Shown: positions 16,392 through 24,929, counted from the stretch's first letter. The stretch is 64,000 nucleotides of DNA from Actinomadura macrotermitis (GCF_009604375.1 NZ_WEGH01000002.1:1078073-1142072); one strand, 5' to 3'. Notes: generated by a model from the sequence alone, not told the origin. Numbers and translations are program-made.

Positions 16392-17284
16392 GCGGGCGCC
16401 GGGGGCGACTCCGCCGCGGCGTCCAGCAGCAGGTCGCGCAGCGCCGCGGCGGCGTCCGGCGGCTCGGCGGAGGTGAGGACGACCTGGTCGGCGGTGGTCG
16501 AAGGGCCGGTGAGGGGGATGACGCGCAGGCCCGGCGGCCGGTGGTCGAGCGCGGACGCGACGGTGATGCCGATGCCCGTCCCGGCGGCGACGTGCGTGGC
16601 GATGGCGTGCACGCTGTCGGCGGTCCTGATGATGCGCAGGTCGGCTCCGCCGATGCGGAAGGCGGCCAGGAGCCGGTCGCAGAGACCGCTGTTGATCTGG
16701 TGGGGCCAGGTGAGCAGGGCGGTGGTCGACAGCTCGGACGCGCTCAGCTCGGCGTGCCCGGCGAGCGGATGGGCCGCGGGGACGAGCGCCATGAACCGCT
16801 CGGTCGACAGCACCCGCGCCCGCACGCCGGTGAGGCCGCCGGTCGCCCAGCCGATGCCGAGCCCGATCGTCTCCGCCCGCAGCGCGGTGAGCTGCGCCGT
16901 GGTCGGCATGGGCTCCGGCACGATCGTCACGCCGGGGAACCGCTCGCGCAGCCGCGGCAGGCAGCGCAGCAGCAGCCGGTGGCCGGTGTACTCGGCGTGG
17001 CCGACGACGAGGGCGGTGCCGGCCCGGTCGCCGGCGGCCAAGGCGCGTCCGCGCTGCTGGAAGCGGCGCAGCTGGGCCAGGGCGGCGCGGGCGTCGGGCA
17101 GCAGCGCCTCGCCGAGCTCGGTCAGCGACACCCGGCGGCTGGTGCGGTGGAACAGCCGCCCGCCGAGGGTGTGCTCCAGCCGCCGGACGGCGTCGCTGAC
17201 GGTGGGCTGCCCCCGGTGCAGGCGCGCGGCGGCGCGGCCGAAGTGGAGCTCTTCGGCGACCGCGACGAACGCTTCCAGTTCCAT
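16379..17284 (-). CDS. LysR-family transcriptional regulator
   Basis: 301 residues from ATG 17284; an in-frame GTG lies nine bases upstream. N-terminal winged helix (MELEAFVAVAEELHFGRAAA ... PTVSDAVRRLEHTLGGRLFH), then an effector domain of the LysR substrate-binding type with helix-rich AIATHVAAGTGIGITVASAL. Diverges from the flavodoxin-like gene across 142 bases that contain a T-N11-A dyad, so it probably controls that gene and itself. Effector unknown. Confidence 0.9.
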   Translation of the reverse strand: MELEAFVAVAEELHFGRAAARLHRGQPTVSDAVRRLEHTLGGRLFHRTSRRVSLTELGEALLPDARAALAQLRRFQQRGRALAAGDRAGTALVVGHAEYTGHRLLLRCLPRLRERFPGVTIVPEPMPTTAQLTALRAETIGLGIGWATGGLTGVRARVLSTERFMALVPAAHPLAGHAELSASELSTTALLTWPHQINSGLCDRLLAAFRIGGADLRIIRTADSVHAIATHVAAGTGIGITVASALDHRPPGLRVIPLTGPSTTADQVVLTSAEPPDAAAALRDLLLDAAAESPPAPAQPV

Positions 17285-17312
17285 CCTGTCCACCGGGCCA
17301 GGCTAACGCGAT

Positions 17313-17331
17313 CGATCGGTGCGGCCGATCG
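17313..17331. promoter_or_regulatory. LysR-type operator (T-N11-A dyad)
   Basis: CGATCGG-N5-CCGATCG is a perfect inverted repeat. It contains ATCGGTGCGGCCGAT, a T-N11-A core (T17316, A17328) typical of LysR recognition sites. It sits between the divergent LysR gene (start 17284) and the flavodoxin gene (start 17427). Confidence 0.7.
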
Positions 17332-17426
17332 CTGCACGCCGGAGTTCGGCGTTGATGCCGTGACCCGCACCGGATGGGATGGCAGAGCAGGCAGTGATCC
17401 CCTCTTGAGTGGAAACGGACGAGCAC

Positions 17427-18158
17427 ATGACGATCGATGACATCGCCCCTGAGCACCCGCCGGCGGTCACGGTGACGGTGGTCTACCACTCGGTGCACGG
17501 GCACACCCGGCTCCTGGCCGAGCACCTCGCCGGCGGGGCGCGGCTGGTGCCGGGCGCCCGGGTGCACCTGGTCGAGATCCGCGCCGAGGACGTCACCGCG
17601 GGCCGCTGGCACGACGCGGAGGTACTGGCGCTGCTGGACCGCTCCGACGCGATCGTCCTCGGCTGCCCGACGCTGATGGGCAGCGTGTCGGCGGTGTTCA
17701 AGGCGTTCATGGAGGCGGCGTTCACGCCGTTCACCACGCAGGCCTGGAAGGACAAGCTGGCCGGCGGGTTCACCATGTCCGCCTCGCAGAGCGGCGACAA
17801 GCTGGCGGTCCTGGAACAGCTGGCGGTCTTCGGCGCGCAGCTGGGCATGCAGTGGATCGGCGTGGGCGACATGCCGGGCAACAACTGGAGCGGCGGCACC
17901 CGCGACGACGTGAACCGGCTGGGCTCGTGGCTCGGGCTGATGAGCCAGAGCCACGCCGACCAGGGCCCGGAACGGGCCGGCTCGCGCGGCGACCTGATCA
18001 CCGCGGAGCGGTACGGCGAGCGGATCGCCCGGCTGGCCCAGCGCTGGGTCAACGCCGTGCCGTACGAGACCCCCCGGATGACCGAGCACGAGGCGCGCGC
18101 CCTGTCGGCCTCCCTCCGGGAGAGGGGCGACGCGCCGGCGGCGCTTTCCGGCAGCTGA
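17427..18158 (+). CDS. Flavodoxin/WrbA-like NAD(P)H:quinone oxidoreductase
   Basis: 243 residues from ATG 17427; a GTG at 17409 is in frame but lacks a ribosome binding site. Flavodoxin fold with FMN phosphate loop YHSVHGHTRLLAEHLAGGA, IVLGCPTLMGSVSAVFKAFM and the WrbA-like GGFTMSASQSGDKLAVLEQL. The later GVGDMPGNNWSGGTRDDVNR fits FMN-dependent quinone reductases that detoxify quinones by two-electron reduction. The divergent LysR gene and intervening dyad suggest substrate-induced expression. Confidence 0.85.
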   Translation: MTIDDIAPEHPPAVTVTVVYHSVHGHTRLLAEHLAGGARLVPGARVHLVEIRAEDVTAGRWHDAEVLALLDRSDAIVLGCPTLMGSVSAVFKAFMEAAFTPFTTQAWKDKLAGGFTMSASQSGDKLAVLEQLAVFGAQLGMQWIGVGDMPGNNWSGGTRDDVNRLGSWLGLMSQSHADQGPERAGSRGDLITAERYGERIARLAQRWVNAVPYETPRMTEHEARALSASLRERGDAPAALSGS

Positions 18159-18301
18159 CCTGCGCGGAACGCCCCGGCGGGGACGTGGGAGCGGCCGCGG
18201 CGGTTGACAGCGCGGCCGTTCCAGGACAGCCCCCGGAAAACCCGGCGCAACCCCCGGTTTGCCGTTACACCTGTTATTTCGCTCAATGAGGGGAATTCAG
18301 G

Positions 18302-18745
18302 ATGAGGAAGCTTCTCGCGGCGGGGGTCACGGCCGCGGCGGTCGCCGGGATCGGCGCGGTCGCCGCTCCCGCGCAGGCGGCGTCGGCGGTGCAGATCTAC
18401 CGGGTCTACTACGACAGCCCCGGCCCGGACACCCGCTCCAACGCCAGCCTGAACGGCGAGTGGGTGCAGCTCTACAACACCGGCAGGACCGCGAGGCAGC
18501 TCAAGGGCTACAAGCTCAAGGACAGGACGGGCTACACCTACACCTTCGGCAGCTTCGTGCTGGGCGGGAAGAAGACGGTGAAGGTCCGCACCGGCAAGGG
18601 CCGCAACACCTCGGCCAACCGCTACTGGGGCCGCGGTTCCTACGTCTGGAACAACACCGGCGACACCGCCTACCTGCGCTACCCGAACGGCAGGGCGGCC
18701 GACTCCTGCTCGTGGGGTTCCCAGGGCGACAGCAAGTACTGCTGA
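18302..18745 (+). CDS. Small secreted lamin-tail-domain protein
   Basis: 147 residues. Signal peptide MRKLLAAGVTAAAVAGIGAV...AQA. The mature part is a single lamin-tail (LTD) domain: VQIYRVYYDSPGPDTRSNAS, LNGEWVQLYNTGRTARQLKG, YKLKDRTGYTYTFGSFVLGG, YVWNNTGDTAYLRYPNGR. Two Cys near the C-terminus (SCSWG ... YC) may bridge. LTD domains are immunoglobulin-like beta sandwiches often attached to secreted nucleases; alone, the role is unknown. Followed by a perfect palindromic terminator. Confidence 0.85.
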   Translation: MRKLLAAGVTAAAVAGIGAVAAPAQAASAVQIYRVYYDSPGPDTRSNASLNGEWVQLYNTGRTARQLKGYKLKDRTGYTYTFGSFVLGGKKTVKVRTGKGRNTSANRYWGRGSYVWNNTGDTAYLRYPNGRAADSCSWGSQGDSKYC

Positions 18746-18766
18746 CGGGCCCGCCGGACGTCAAGA

Positions 18767-18796
18767 GCGTCCCGGGCCGAATTCGGCCCGGGACGC
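18767..18796. terminator. Perfect 30-bp palindromic terminator
   Basis: Positions 18767-18796 are a perfect palindrome (arm GCGTCCCGGGCCGAA), extended one base pair on each side. The extruded hairpin would be a very stable GC stem. It follows the LTD gene and precedes the GT87 gene, so it most likely insulates the accessory block from the core region. Confidence 0.75.
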
Positions 18797-18846
18797 TTGC
18801 GCGTGAGGTAGCAGGACGCGCGGTGCCGACCAAATAGTCTGCTGGG

Positions 18847-20259
18847 ATGTCGTCCTCTCCCGCCGCCGTCCCCGAGCCCGGGCGTTTGAGCAGGTTGGCC
18901 CCGGTGCTGACCGGCGTGACGTCCCTGACGTGCCTGCTGGCCTGGCTGCAGAAGCAACCGTGCGCGTCCGCCGGCTTCGACTTCGTCAAGACGACGACGA
19001 ACGCCTGCTACACCGACATCTACCCGCTCTACTTCGCGCGCGAGCTGAACACCGGCAAGGTGCCCTACTTCGACACGCTCGCGACCGGCGGCGACCTGCA
19101 CTACGTGGAGTACCCGGTGCTGAGCGGGGTCTTCATGCAGCTGGTGAACCTGCTCGTCCAGCCGTTCGGGGAGGACGCGCGGGGGATGGCGTTCTTCAAC
19201 GTCACCGCGCTCTGCCTGTCGGTGCTGGCGGTCGTGGCGGTGCTGGCGACCGCGTACGCGGCGGGGCGGCGGTCGCTGCGCGCCGGGCTGATGGTGGCGC
19301 TGTCCCCGTCGCTGCTGCTCACCGCGTTCGTCAACTGGGACCTGCTCGCGGTGGCGCTGACGGCGCTGGCGGTGGCGGCCTGGGCGAAGCGGTGGCCCGG
19401 GACGGCCGGGGCGCTGCTCGGCCTGGCCATCGCGGCGAAGTTCTACCCCCTGCTGTTCCTCGGCCCCCTGTTCCTGCTGTGCGCGCGCGCCGGGCAGTGG
19501 CGGGCCTTCGGGCGGCTGCTCGCGGGGACGGCGGTGGCGTGGCTCGCGGTGAACCTGCCGGTGATGGTGTTCGCCTGGGACGGCTGGGCGGAGTTCTACA
19601 CCTTCAGCCGGCACCGCGGCATCGACTGGGGATCGATCTTCTTCTACCTGGACCACCACGGCGTCGGCGGGCTGGACGACGTGGACCGGCTGAACCTGTA
19701 CGGCACCGGCACCTTCCTGGTGCTGGCGGCCGGCATCGCGGTGCTGGCCTGGACGGCGCCGCGGCGGCCCCGGCTGCCGCAGCTGATGCTGCTGGTCATG
19801 ATCGCGTTCATGCTGCCGAACAAGGTCTGGTCGCCGCAGTACATGCTGTGGCTGCTGCCGCTGGTGGTGCTGGCCCGGCCGAAGCTGCCCGCGTTCGTGC
19901 TCTGGCAGGCGGGGGAGATCGTCTACTTCTTCGGCATCTGGTGGTACCTGCTGTCGGTGACGAAGCGGGTTCCAGGCGCGGACCTGGGGGCCACGGTCTC
20001 GGCGGTGCTGCACCTGCACGCGCCGGCCGACGGGATCGGCCAGGGCGTCTACGAGGTGACGCTGTTCGCGCGGTTCCTGACGGTGCTGCTGCTCGGCCTG
20101 CTGGTGGTCTGGGAGATCCTGCGGCCGTCCGCCGACCTGGTGCGGTCGGACGAGGGGACCGACGACCCGGCGGGCGGGGTGCTGGACGGCGCCGCGGACC
20201 GGTTCGCGCTGCGCCGGCCGCGGCGGCGCCGCGAGCCTGTCCTGGAGACCGCTACCTAG
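18847..20259 (+). CDS. GT87/DUF2029 polyprenyl-dependent membrane glycosyltransferase-like protein
   Basis: 470 residues with about ten hydrophobic segments (e.g. LCLSVLAVVAVLATAYAAG, LLAVALTALAVAAWA, FLVLAAGIAVLAWTA) and a charged C-terminal tail. GT-C features: the first extracytoplasmic loop with acidic residues (CYTDIYPLYFARELNTGKVP), PLLFLGPLFLLCARAGQWRA and PNKVWSPQYMLWLLPL. GT87 members transfer mannose or arabinose from polyprenyl phosphates. Rv0051-like proteins occupy this same spot next to a PBP and rpsF in other actinobacteria, so it is a core gene. Acceptor unknown. Confidence 0.85.
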   Translation: MSSSPAAVPEPGRLSRLAPVLTGVTSLTCLLAWLQKQPCASAGFDFVKTTTNACYTDIYPLYFARELNTGKVPYFDTLATGGDLHYVEYPVLSGVFMQLVNLLVQPFGEDARGMAFFNVTALCLSVLAVVAVLATAYAAGRRSLRAGLMVALSPSLLLTAFVNWDLLAVALTALAVAAWAKRWPGTAGALLGLAIAAKFYPLLFLGPLFLLCARAGQWRAFGRLLAGTAVAWLAVNLPVMVFAWDGWAEFYTFSRHRGIDWGSIFFYLDHHGVGGLDDVDRLNLYGTGTFLVLAAGIAVLAWTAPRRPRLPQLMLLVMIAFMLPNKVWSPQYMLWLLPLVVLARPKLPAFVLWQAGEIVYFFGIWWYLLSVTKRVPGADLGATVSAVLHLHAPADGIGQGVYEVTLFARFLTVLLLGLLVVWEILRPSADLVRSDEGTDDPAGGVLDGAADRFALRRPRRRREPVLETAT

Positions 20260-20324
20260 GTTGTAATTCTAACTAGGTTGCTCTACCGTTCAGGTACCGG
20301 TACCCCTCGCCGAAGGAGTCGTCC

Positions 20325-20504
20325 ATGAACGGGCGGAGCACCCTGATCGTCCTGCTGCCCCTGATGTGCGCGGTCGCGTTCCTCACGCTGCGGGACACCC
20401 TGTCCACCGGCGGCACCGCCGACACCGTCGTGGCGGCCGCGTTCGTCGTCATCGAGGTCGTGCTGTGCGCCCTCGCCAGCCGCGAGACCCGCCGGGCCCG
20501 CTGA
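20325..20504 (+). CDS. Small two-helix membrane protein
   Basis: 59 codons from ATG 20325 with AAGGAG upstream. Two hydrophobic segments: STLIVLLPLMCAVAFLTL and TVVAAAFVVIEVVLCALA, ending in a basic ETRRAR tail. No family recognised. It lies 65 bases after the GT87 gene and 74 before the carboxypeptidase. Confidence 0.6.
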   Translation: MNGRSTLIVLLPLMCAVAFLTLRDTLSTGGTADTVVAAAFVVIEVVLCALASRETRRAR

Positions 20505-20578
20505 CCACCGGGCCCGCGGACCACCGGGCCCGCCGACCGGGGGCATTGACGCCCCGCCCGGCGGGGTAGGCACCCGTC

Positions 20579-21397
20579 ATGCGGATCATGATCGCGGTGG
20601 TGCTCGCCGTCCTGGCCTGCGCGCCCGCCGGGCCCGCCCTGGCGGCGGACGGCCCCCGGCGGGTGCACGCCCGCTCGGCCTACCTGGCCGAGGACGGCCG
20701 CACCCGGTGGGCGCGGCGCCCCGACACCCGCCGGCCCGTCGCCAGCATCACCAAGGTCATGACGGCCGTGGTCGTCCTGCGGGCGGGCCACCTGGACCGC
20801 CGCGTGCGCGTCCAGCGCCGCCACCTGGCCTACTGCGCCGCCCTGCACGGCTCGACCGCCCGGCTGCGCCCCGGCGACCGGATCCCGGTGCGCGAGCTGC
20901 TGAACGCGATGCTGCTGCCGTCCGGCTGCGACGCCGCCGTCGCGCTCGCCGAGCGGTACGGCCCCGGGCAGGCCCGCTTCGTCGCGAAGATGAACCGCAC
21001 GGCCCGCCGGCTCGGCATGCGCCGGACCGGCTACCGCGACGCCACCGGGCTGACGGGCCTCGGCACGTCCACCGCCCGCGACCAGGTCACCCTCGGCCGG
21101 TACGCGCTCGGCCTGCCCGAATTCCGGCGGATCGTCGGCCGCCCCGAGCACGTTCTGCGCGCGGGCCGCGGCCACGGCCGGTACGTGTGGCGCAGCACCG
21201 ACGTATTGCTCGGCTCCTACCCCGGCATGCTCGGCATCAAGAGCGGCCACACCGCCGGCGCCGGCCAGTGCTTCCTGTTCGCCGCCCGCCGGCGCGGCCG
21301 CACCCTGGTCGGCATCGTCCTCGGCAGCACGGGAAAACGGCGCGACGCGCGCTTCCAGGACACCATGCGGATGCTCGACTGGGGCTTCCGGCACTGA
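20579..21397 (+). CDS. D-alanyl-D-alanine carboxypeptidase (S11 family)
   Basis: 272 residues with a signal peptide (MIAVVLAVLACAPAGPALAA). Penicillin-binding motifs: ASITKVM (SxxK nucleophile), LPSGCDAA (SGC at the SxN position; the SGC form is common in actinobacterial DacC-like enzymes) and IKSGHTAGAG (KSG in place of KTG). It trims the terminal D-Ala of muropeptides outside the membrane. No C-terminal amphipathic anchor is visible, so it may be released. Nineteen bases upstream of the phosphotransferase gene. Confidence 0.88.
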   Translation: MRIMIAVVLAVLACAPAGPALAADGPRRVHARSAYLAEDGRTRWARRPDTRRPVASITKVMTAVVVLRAGHLDRRVRVQRRHLAYCAALHGSTARLRPGDRIPVRELLNAMLLPSGCDAAVALAERYGPGQARFVAKMNRTARRLGMRRTGYRDATGLTGLGTSTARDQVTLGRYALGLPEFRRIVGRPEHVLRAGRGHGRYVWRSTDVLLGSYPGMLGIKSGHTAGAGQCFLFAARRRGRTLVGIVLGSTGKRRDARFQDTMRMLDWGFRH

Positions 21398-21415
21398 CCT
21401 GGCAGCATCGGTCCC

Positions 21416-22354
21416 GTGATCGACGACGTGACACTCCCCGCGGACTGGGCCGACCGCGTCCGCGCCGCCGTGGCGGACCGGCCCGGCCTCGCCGGCGGCA
21501 CGCTCACCCTTCTCGGCGCCGGCCTGGACAGCGTGGCGATCCGCCTGGACACCCCCGGTGGAGACGCCCACGTATTGCGCTTCCCGCAGCACGAGGAGGG
21601 CGCCGCGGGCATCGCGCGCGAGGCCCGGCTGCTGCCCGAGCTCGCGCCGCGCCTGCCCGTCCCCGTCCCCCGGTTCGCGTTCACCGCGCCCAACCCGCTC
21701 GGCCCAGGCGCCTTCTGCTGCTACCCGATGGTCCGGGGCGAGTCGCTGCAGCCGGAGGAGTGGCACGCGCGCGGGCTGCTGGACGAGCCCGAGACGCCCC
21801 GCCGGATCGCGGCGATCCTGGACGCCGTCCATATGTTTCCCGTGGAACATGCCCGCGAGCTCGGTGTCCAGGAGTGGGACCTGCGCGCCTCCTACACCGA
21901 GGACCTGGTGGCGGTCCGCGCGGAACTCCCCCGCCGGCTGACCGCCCGCGAGACGGCCGCCCTCATCGCGGCCTGGGAGGACCACCTCGCCGACGACGCC
22001 AACTTCGTGCACCTGCCGACGCTGATCCACGCCGACTTCAGCCTGGACCACCTGCCGGTCACCGGCACCCGGATCAGCGGCCTGATCGACTTCGGCGACA
22101 CCGCGATCGGCGACCCCGACTACGACCTGGCCTACCTGTGGGACGAGGCCGGCCCCGGCCTCGTCCGCGCCGTCCAGGCCTGCCGCGGCCTCCCGCTGAC
22201 CGCCCGGCAGGAGGCCAAACTGCGTTTCTGGGCGCTGTCGGAGCTGGCCAACGACGTGCTGCACGCCATCGAGGAGGACCTGCCGGCCCTTCGCGACCGG
22301 TCGCTGGCCGAGCTCCGCGAACACCTCAGCGGCGAGCCCGCAGCGCCTCGATGA
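21416..22354 (+). CDS. Aminoglycoside phosphotransferase (APH)-family kinase
   Basis: 312 residues, GTG start. Protein-kinase-like fold of APH enzymes. The catalytic loop is LIHADFSLDHLPV (Asp base retained; His where Asn usually stands) and the metal-binding loop is LIDFGDTAIGDPDYDLAYLW. The N-lobe has TLLGAGLDSVAIRLDTPGG and HVLRFPQ. Substrate unknown; homologues phosphorylate drugs, choline or sugars. Its 3' end overlaps the MerR gene on the other strand by 29 bases. Confidence 0.82.
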   Translation: MIDDVTLPADWADRVRAAVADRPGLAGGTLTLLGAGLDSVAIRLDTPGGDAHVLRFPQHEEGAAGIAREARLLPELAPRLPVPVPRFAFTAPNPLGPGAFCCYPMVRGESLQPEEWHARGLLDEPETPRRIAAILDAVHMFPVEHARELGVQEWDLRASYTEDLVAVRAELPRRLTARETAALIAAWEDHLADDANFVHLPTLIHADFSLDHLPVTGTRISGLIDFGDTAIGDPDYDLAYLWDEAGPGLVRAVQACRGLPLTARQEAKLRFWALSELANDVLHAIEEDLPALRDRSLAELREHLSGEPAAPR

Positions 22355-23246
22355 ACCAGGTGTACACCGGCATCAGGGACGGGAAGGCCGGCCAGCCGTT
22401 GATGACGCCGAGCAGCTGCCAGTACCGCTCGGCGCGCGGGTCGCTGCCCACCTCCAGCCGCTCCAGCAGCGACTCCCGGAACCGCGGGCCGTCGGTGCCG
22501 TCGACGCTCGCGGCGAACGCGGCGGCGAGCTCGTCCACGACCGGGCCCGCCTCCGGCGACGCCGGGTCCACGCCCGCCTCCAGCGCCGCGCCGGCCTTCG
22601 CCCGGACCAGCTCGCCGAGCTCCTGCGGGTTGCGCGGCGTCGTCTCCTCGGCCGCCTGGAACTCGGCCATCCGGCGGACGCTCGCCCGGAAACCGGGGTC
22701 GCCGACCAGTTCGGCGAGCTCCACCCACGCCTCCACCTGCTCGGCCGAGGGGTCGTCGGGCAGTTCGGGCATGGCCGTGCGCATCTTCTCGGCGAGGACC
22801 GGGTCGACGTCCAGGCCGGCGAAGGTCTCCTCGACGAACCCGGTGATGATGCGCCGGCGCTCCTCGTCGGACAGCCGCGCGAGCTTGTGCATGAGTTCCA
22901 TCTCCTCGGGGTCGGATCCGCGTGCGGCGACGACCCGCAGCACCGCCCGGCGCAGCCGCAGCGTGCGGATCTGCACGTCCACCGCCTGCGCGTGCGCCGC
23001 CGCGACCTCGGCGAGCGTGACCTCGCGGGCCAGCACCCGCCGCACCGTCTCCAGGTCCACGCCCAGGTCGCGCAGGGTGCGCACCAGGTCCAGCCGCGCC
23101 GCCGCGGCCAGGTCGTACAGCCGGTAGCCGGCCGCGGTGCGCGCCGCCGGCGGCACCAGGCCGGAGTCGGAGTAGAACCGGATCGTGCGGACGGTGAGCC
23201 CGGTCCGCCGCGCCAGCTCCCCGATCGTGTACAGGTCGCCTGCCAT
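22326..23246 (-). CDS. MerR-family transcriptional regulator with helical C-terminal domain
   Basis: 306 residues. The N-terminal MerR helix-turn-helix is YTIGELARRTGLTVRTIRFY, SDSGLVPPA, RLYD, then a long dimerisation helix. The C-terminal ~190 residues are all-helical and acidic (e.g. AEQVEAWVELAELVGDPGF), without the TipAS Cys/His pattern, so the ligand is unknown. A 19-bp dyad directly upstream of its start is the likely operator, implying autoregulation. Confidence 0.88.
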   Translation of the reverse strand: MAGDLYTIGELARRTGLTVRTIRFYSDSGLVPPAARTAAGYRLYDLAAAARLDLVRTLRDLGVDLETVRRVLAREVTLAEVAAAHAQAVDVQIRTLRLRRAVLRVVAARGSDPEEMELMHKLARLSDEERRRIITGFVEETFAGLDVDPVLAEKMRTAMPELPDDPSAEQVEAWVELAELVGDPGFRASVRRMAEFQAAEETTPRNPQELGELVRAKAGAALEAGVDPASPEAGPVVDELAAAFAASVDGTDGPRFRESLLERLEVGSDPRAERYWQLLGVINGWPAFPSLMPVYTWFIEALRARR

Positions 23247-23260
23247 GCCCCCACCCTGGG

Positions 23261-23279
23261 GTCTCCACCCGGTGGAGAC
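23261..23279. promoter_or_regulatory. MerR-type operator dyad
   Basis: GTCTCCAC-CCG-GTGGAGAC, perfect 8-bp arms, 15 bases upstream of the MerR start codon. The size and symmetry fit a MerR-family site within a promoter spacer. Confidence 0.7.
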
Positions 23280-23378
23280 TCAAGTCCGTTACCGGAAACG
23301 ATCGTCGCAGCTCAGCGCGTCACCTGTCCGGCCGTGCGGCCGGTGTGCGACCATCGCGGGCAGTGAGGGGGTGCCGCG

Positions 23379-23804
23379 ATGACGGCGACTGTCGCTACCA
23401 GGGCGCTGCGGCTCATGACGGCGTGCGTCCTGGCGCTCGGCCTCGGCGCCTGCGGGGACGGCACCGGCACCGGGACCGCGTCCGGGCCGCGGACGAGCAG
23501 CGCCGCACCGCCGGCCGTCCGCGACGGACTGCCGGAGGTCCCGGCGTCGCGGCTGCCCGCCGAGGCCCGCGCGACGCTGCGGCTCATCGAGGCGGGCGGG
23601 CCGTTCCCCTACCGCCAGGACGGCACCGTCTTTCGCAACCGTGAGGGCCGCCTTCCCGCCCGGGCAGGCGGCTACTACCTGGAGTACACGGTGCCGACGC
23701 CCGGGTCGCGGGACCGCGGCGCCCGGCGCATCATCGCCGGCAAGAGCGGGGAACGCTATTACACCGGCGACCACTACCGGAGCTTCGCGCGGGTCGTCCG
23801 CTGA
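23379..23804 (+). CDS. Secreted guanyl-specific ribonuclease (barnase/RNase Sa family), lipoprotein
   Basis: 141 residues, ATG behind GAGGGGG. Lipobox LGAC follows a hydrophobic stretch (MTACVLALGLGAC), then a Ser/Thr-rich linker. The catalytic domain carries the family pattern LPAEARATLRLIEAGGPFPY, FRNREGRLP, YYLEYTVPTPG (general-base Glu), RGARRII (Arg) and YYTGDHYRSF (general-acid His). All catalytic residues of the microbial N1/T1 family are present. It would cut RNA 3' to G outside the cell or at its surface. The next gene encodes its inhibitor. Confidence 0.93.
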   Translation: MTATVATRALRLMTACVLALGLGACGDGTGTGTASGPRTSSAAPPAVRDGLPEVPASRLPAEARATLRLIEAGGPFPYRQDGTVFRNREGRLPARAGGYYLEYTVPTPGSRDRGARRIIAGKSGERYYTGDHYRSFARVVR

Positions 23805-23829
23805 CGGCCCGGCCGGAACGGGGGAAGAC

Positions 23830-24294
23830 GTGGAAGCGGATCTGGCACTCGGCGAACTGCTCGCCGGGCGGCTGAGGCCGGGCCTCTACCAGTGGCGGGC
23901 GGCCGATCCCGGCGGCGCGCCGGCGCAGGCGGCCGAGGCCGGCCTGCGCGCGTTCGTCCTGGACGGGCGGCGCATCCTGGACAAGGACACCCTGCTGCGG
24001 GCCTGCGCCGAGGTCTTCGACTTCCCCGAATGGTTCGGCGCGAACTGGGACGCCCTGGAGGACTGCCTCACCGACCTGTCCTGGGCGCCGGCCCACCGCG
24101 GCTACCTGGTCCTGTACGAGGGGTGGACCCGGCTGGCCGGCGACGACGAGGGGTCGTTCCGCACCGCGCTCGATGTGTTCGCCGAGGCCGTCGAGTCGTG
24201 GCGGGACACCCCCACCCCGATGAGCGTCCTGCTGCCGGTCCGCGGCGTCGAGGACGCCGGGCTGGACCTGCTGAACCACGCCGACCCGTGCTGA
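23830..24294 (+). CDS. Barstar-family ribonuclease inhibitor
   Basis: 154 residues from GTG 23830, preceded by GGGGGAAG. The barstar core is FVLDGRRILDKDTLLRACAE, FDFPEWFGANWDALEDCLTD and LSWAPAHRGYLVLYEGW; the acidic Asp/Glu pair that fills the RNase site lies in NWDALEDCL. An N-terminal extension of about 40 residues precedes the domain. It starts 25 bases after the RNase stop, a classical toxin-immunity pairing protecting the cytoplasm. A 17-base direct repeat (24290-24306 and 24319-24335) covers its stop codon and downstream DNA. Confidence 0.9.
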   Translation: MEADLALGELLAGRLRPGLYQWRAADPGGAPAQAAEAGLRAFVLDGRRILDKDTLLRACAEVFDFPEWFGANWDALEDCLTDLSWAPAHRGYLVLYEGWTRLAGDDEGSFRTALDVFAEAVESWRDTPTPMSVLLPVRGVEDAGLDLLNHADPC

Positions 24295-24509
24295 CCGAGA
24301 CCGCGCTGGTCGAACCGCGCTGACCGAGACCGCGCGGCCCAGGTCCTCGCCGCGCTGGTTCCGCCCCGCCTCATGGGGTCGCAGCCGAGGTGCCTCGCCC
24401 CGGCCTGTTCCACGGTGCCCGGCTCGCGCGCGAGTGCGCCGCCTGCCCGGTGAGGCGATGCCGGCGGCGAGCCTCAACGGGCAGATCGCGAAGCGATGCG
24501 CACAGCCCC

Positions 24510-24929
24510 TCAGTACGTGCTGGTGCCGCTGGAGTTGTTGATGTTCCAGAGCGCCCAGCCGTAGATGCCGAACACGAAGATCCAGGCGATGAGCACCAGC
24601 AGCGTGGTGATGTAGCCCATCACCAGGCCGGCCATCGCCATGCCCGAGCCGCCCTCGCCGGTGCGCTTGATCTGGCTCTGCGCGATATGCCCGAAGATGA
24701 TGCCGAGGACGCCGAGGACGCCGAAGAAGCCGCAGGTGAACAGCGTCAGCACCACGTTGATGATGCCGATGATCATGGAGGCGGTCGCCATGCCGTTGTT
24801 GCTGACCGGCGTGGGCACGCCGCCGCCGTAGTAGTGGTGCTGCACCGGGGGCTGCTGGCCGTACCCGTAGGGGTCGGACGGGTTGTTGTAGCCGTAGGGG
24901 TCGGACGAGCCGTAGGGGGGCTGTGCCAT
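24510..24929 (-). CDS. DUF4190-type small membrane protein
   Basis: 139 residues from ATG 24929. The N-terminal 45 residues are Gly/Pro/Tyr-rich (SSDPYGYNNPSDPYGYGQQP), followed by two membrane segments around GIINVVLTLFTCGFFGVLGV, the conserved IIFGHIAQSQIKRTGEGG and GMAMAGLVMGY. This is the DUF4190 pattern, widespread in actinobacteria with no established function. Confidence 0.85.
   Translation of the reverse strand: MAQPPYGSSDPYGYNNPSDPYGYGQQPPVQHHYYGGGVPTPVSNNGMATASMIIGIINVVLTLFTCGFFGVLGVLGIIFGHIAQSQIKRTGEGGSGMAMAGLVMGYITTLLVLIAWIFVFGIYGWALWNINNSSGTSTY

Noticed and set aside
15255..18089. Very long antisense open frame (over 900 codons) on the minus strand
   Set aside because: High-GC DNA keeps antisense frames open. 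It runs opposite to well-supported genes (binding-protein-like, flavodoxin) and across the LysR gene in another frame, with low-complexity Arg/Ala/Gly protein.
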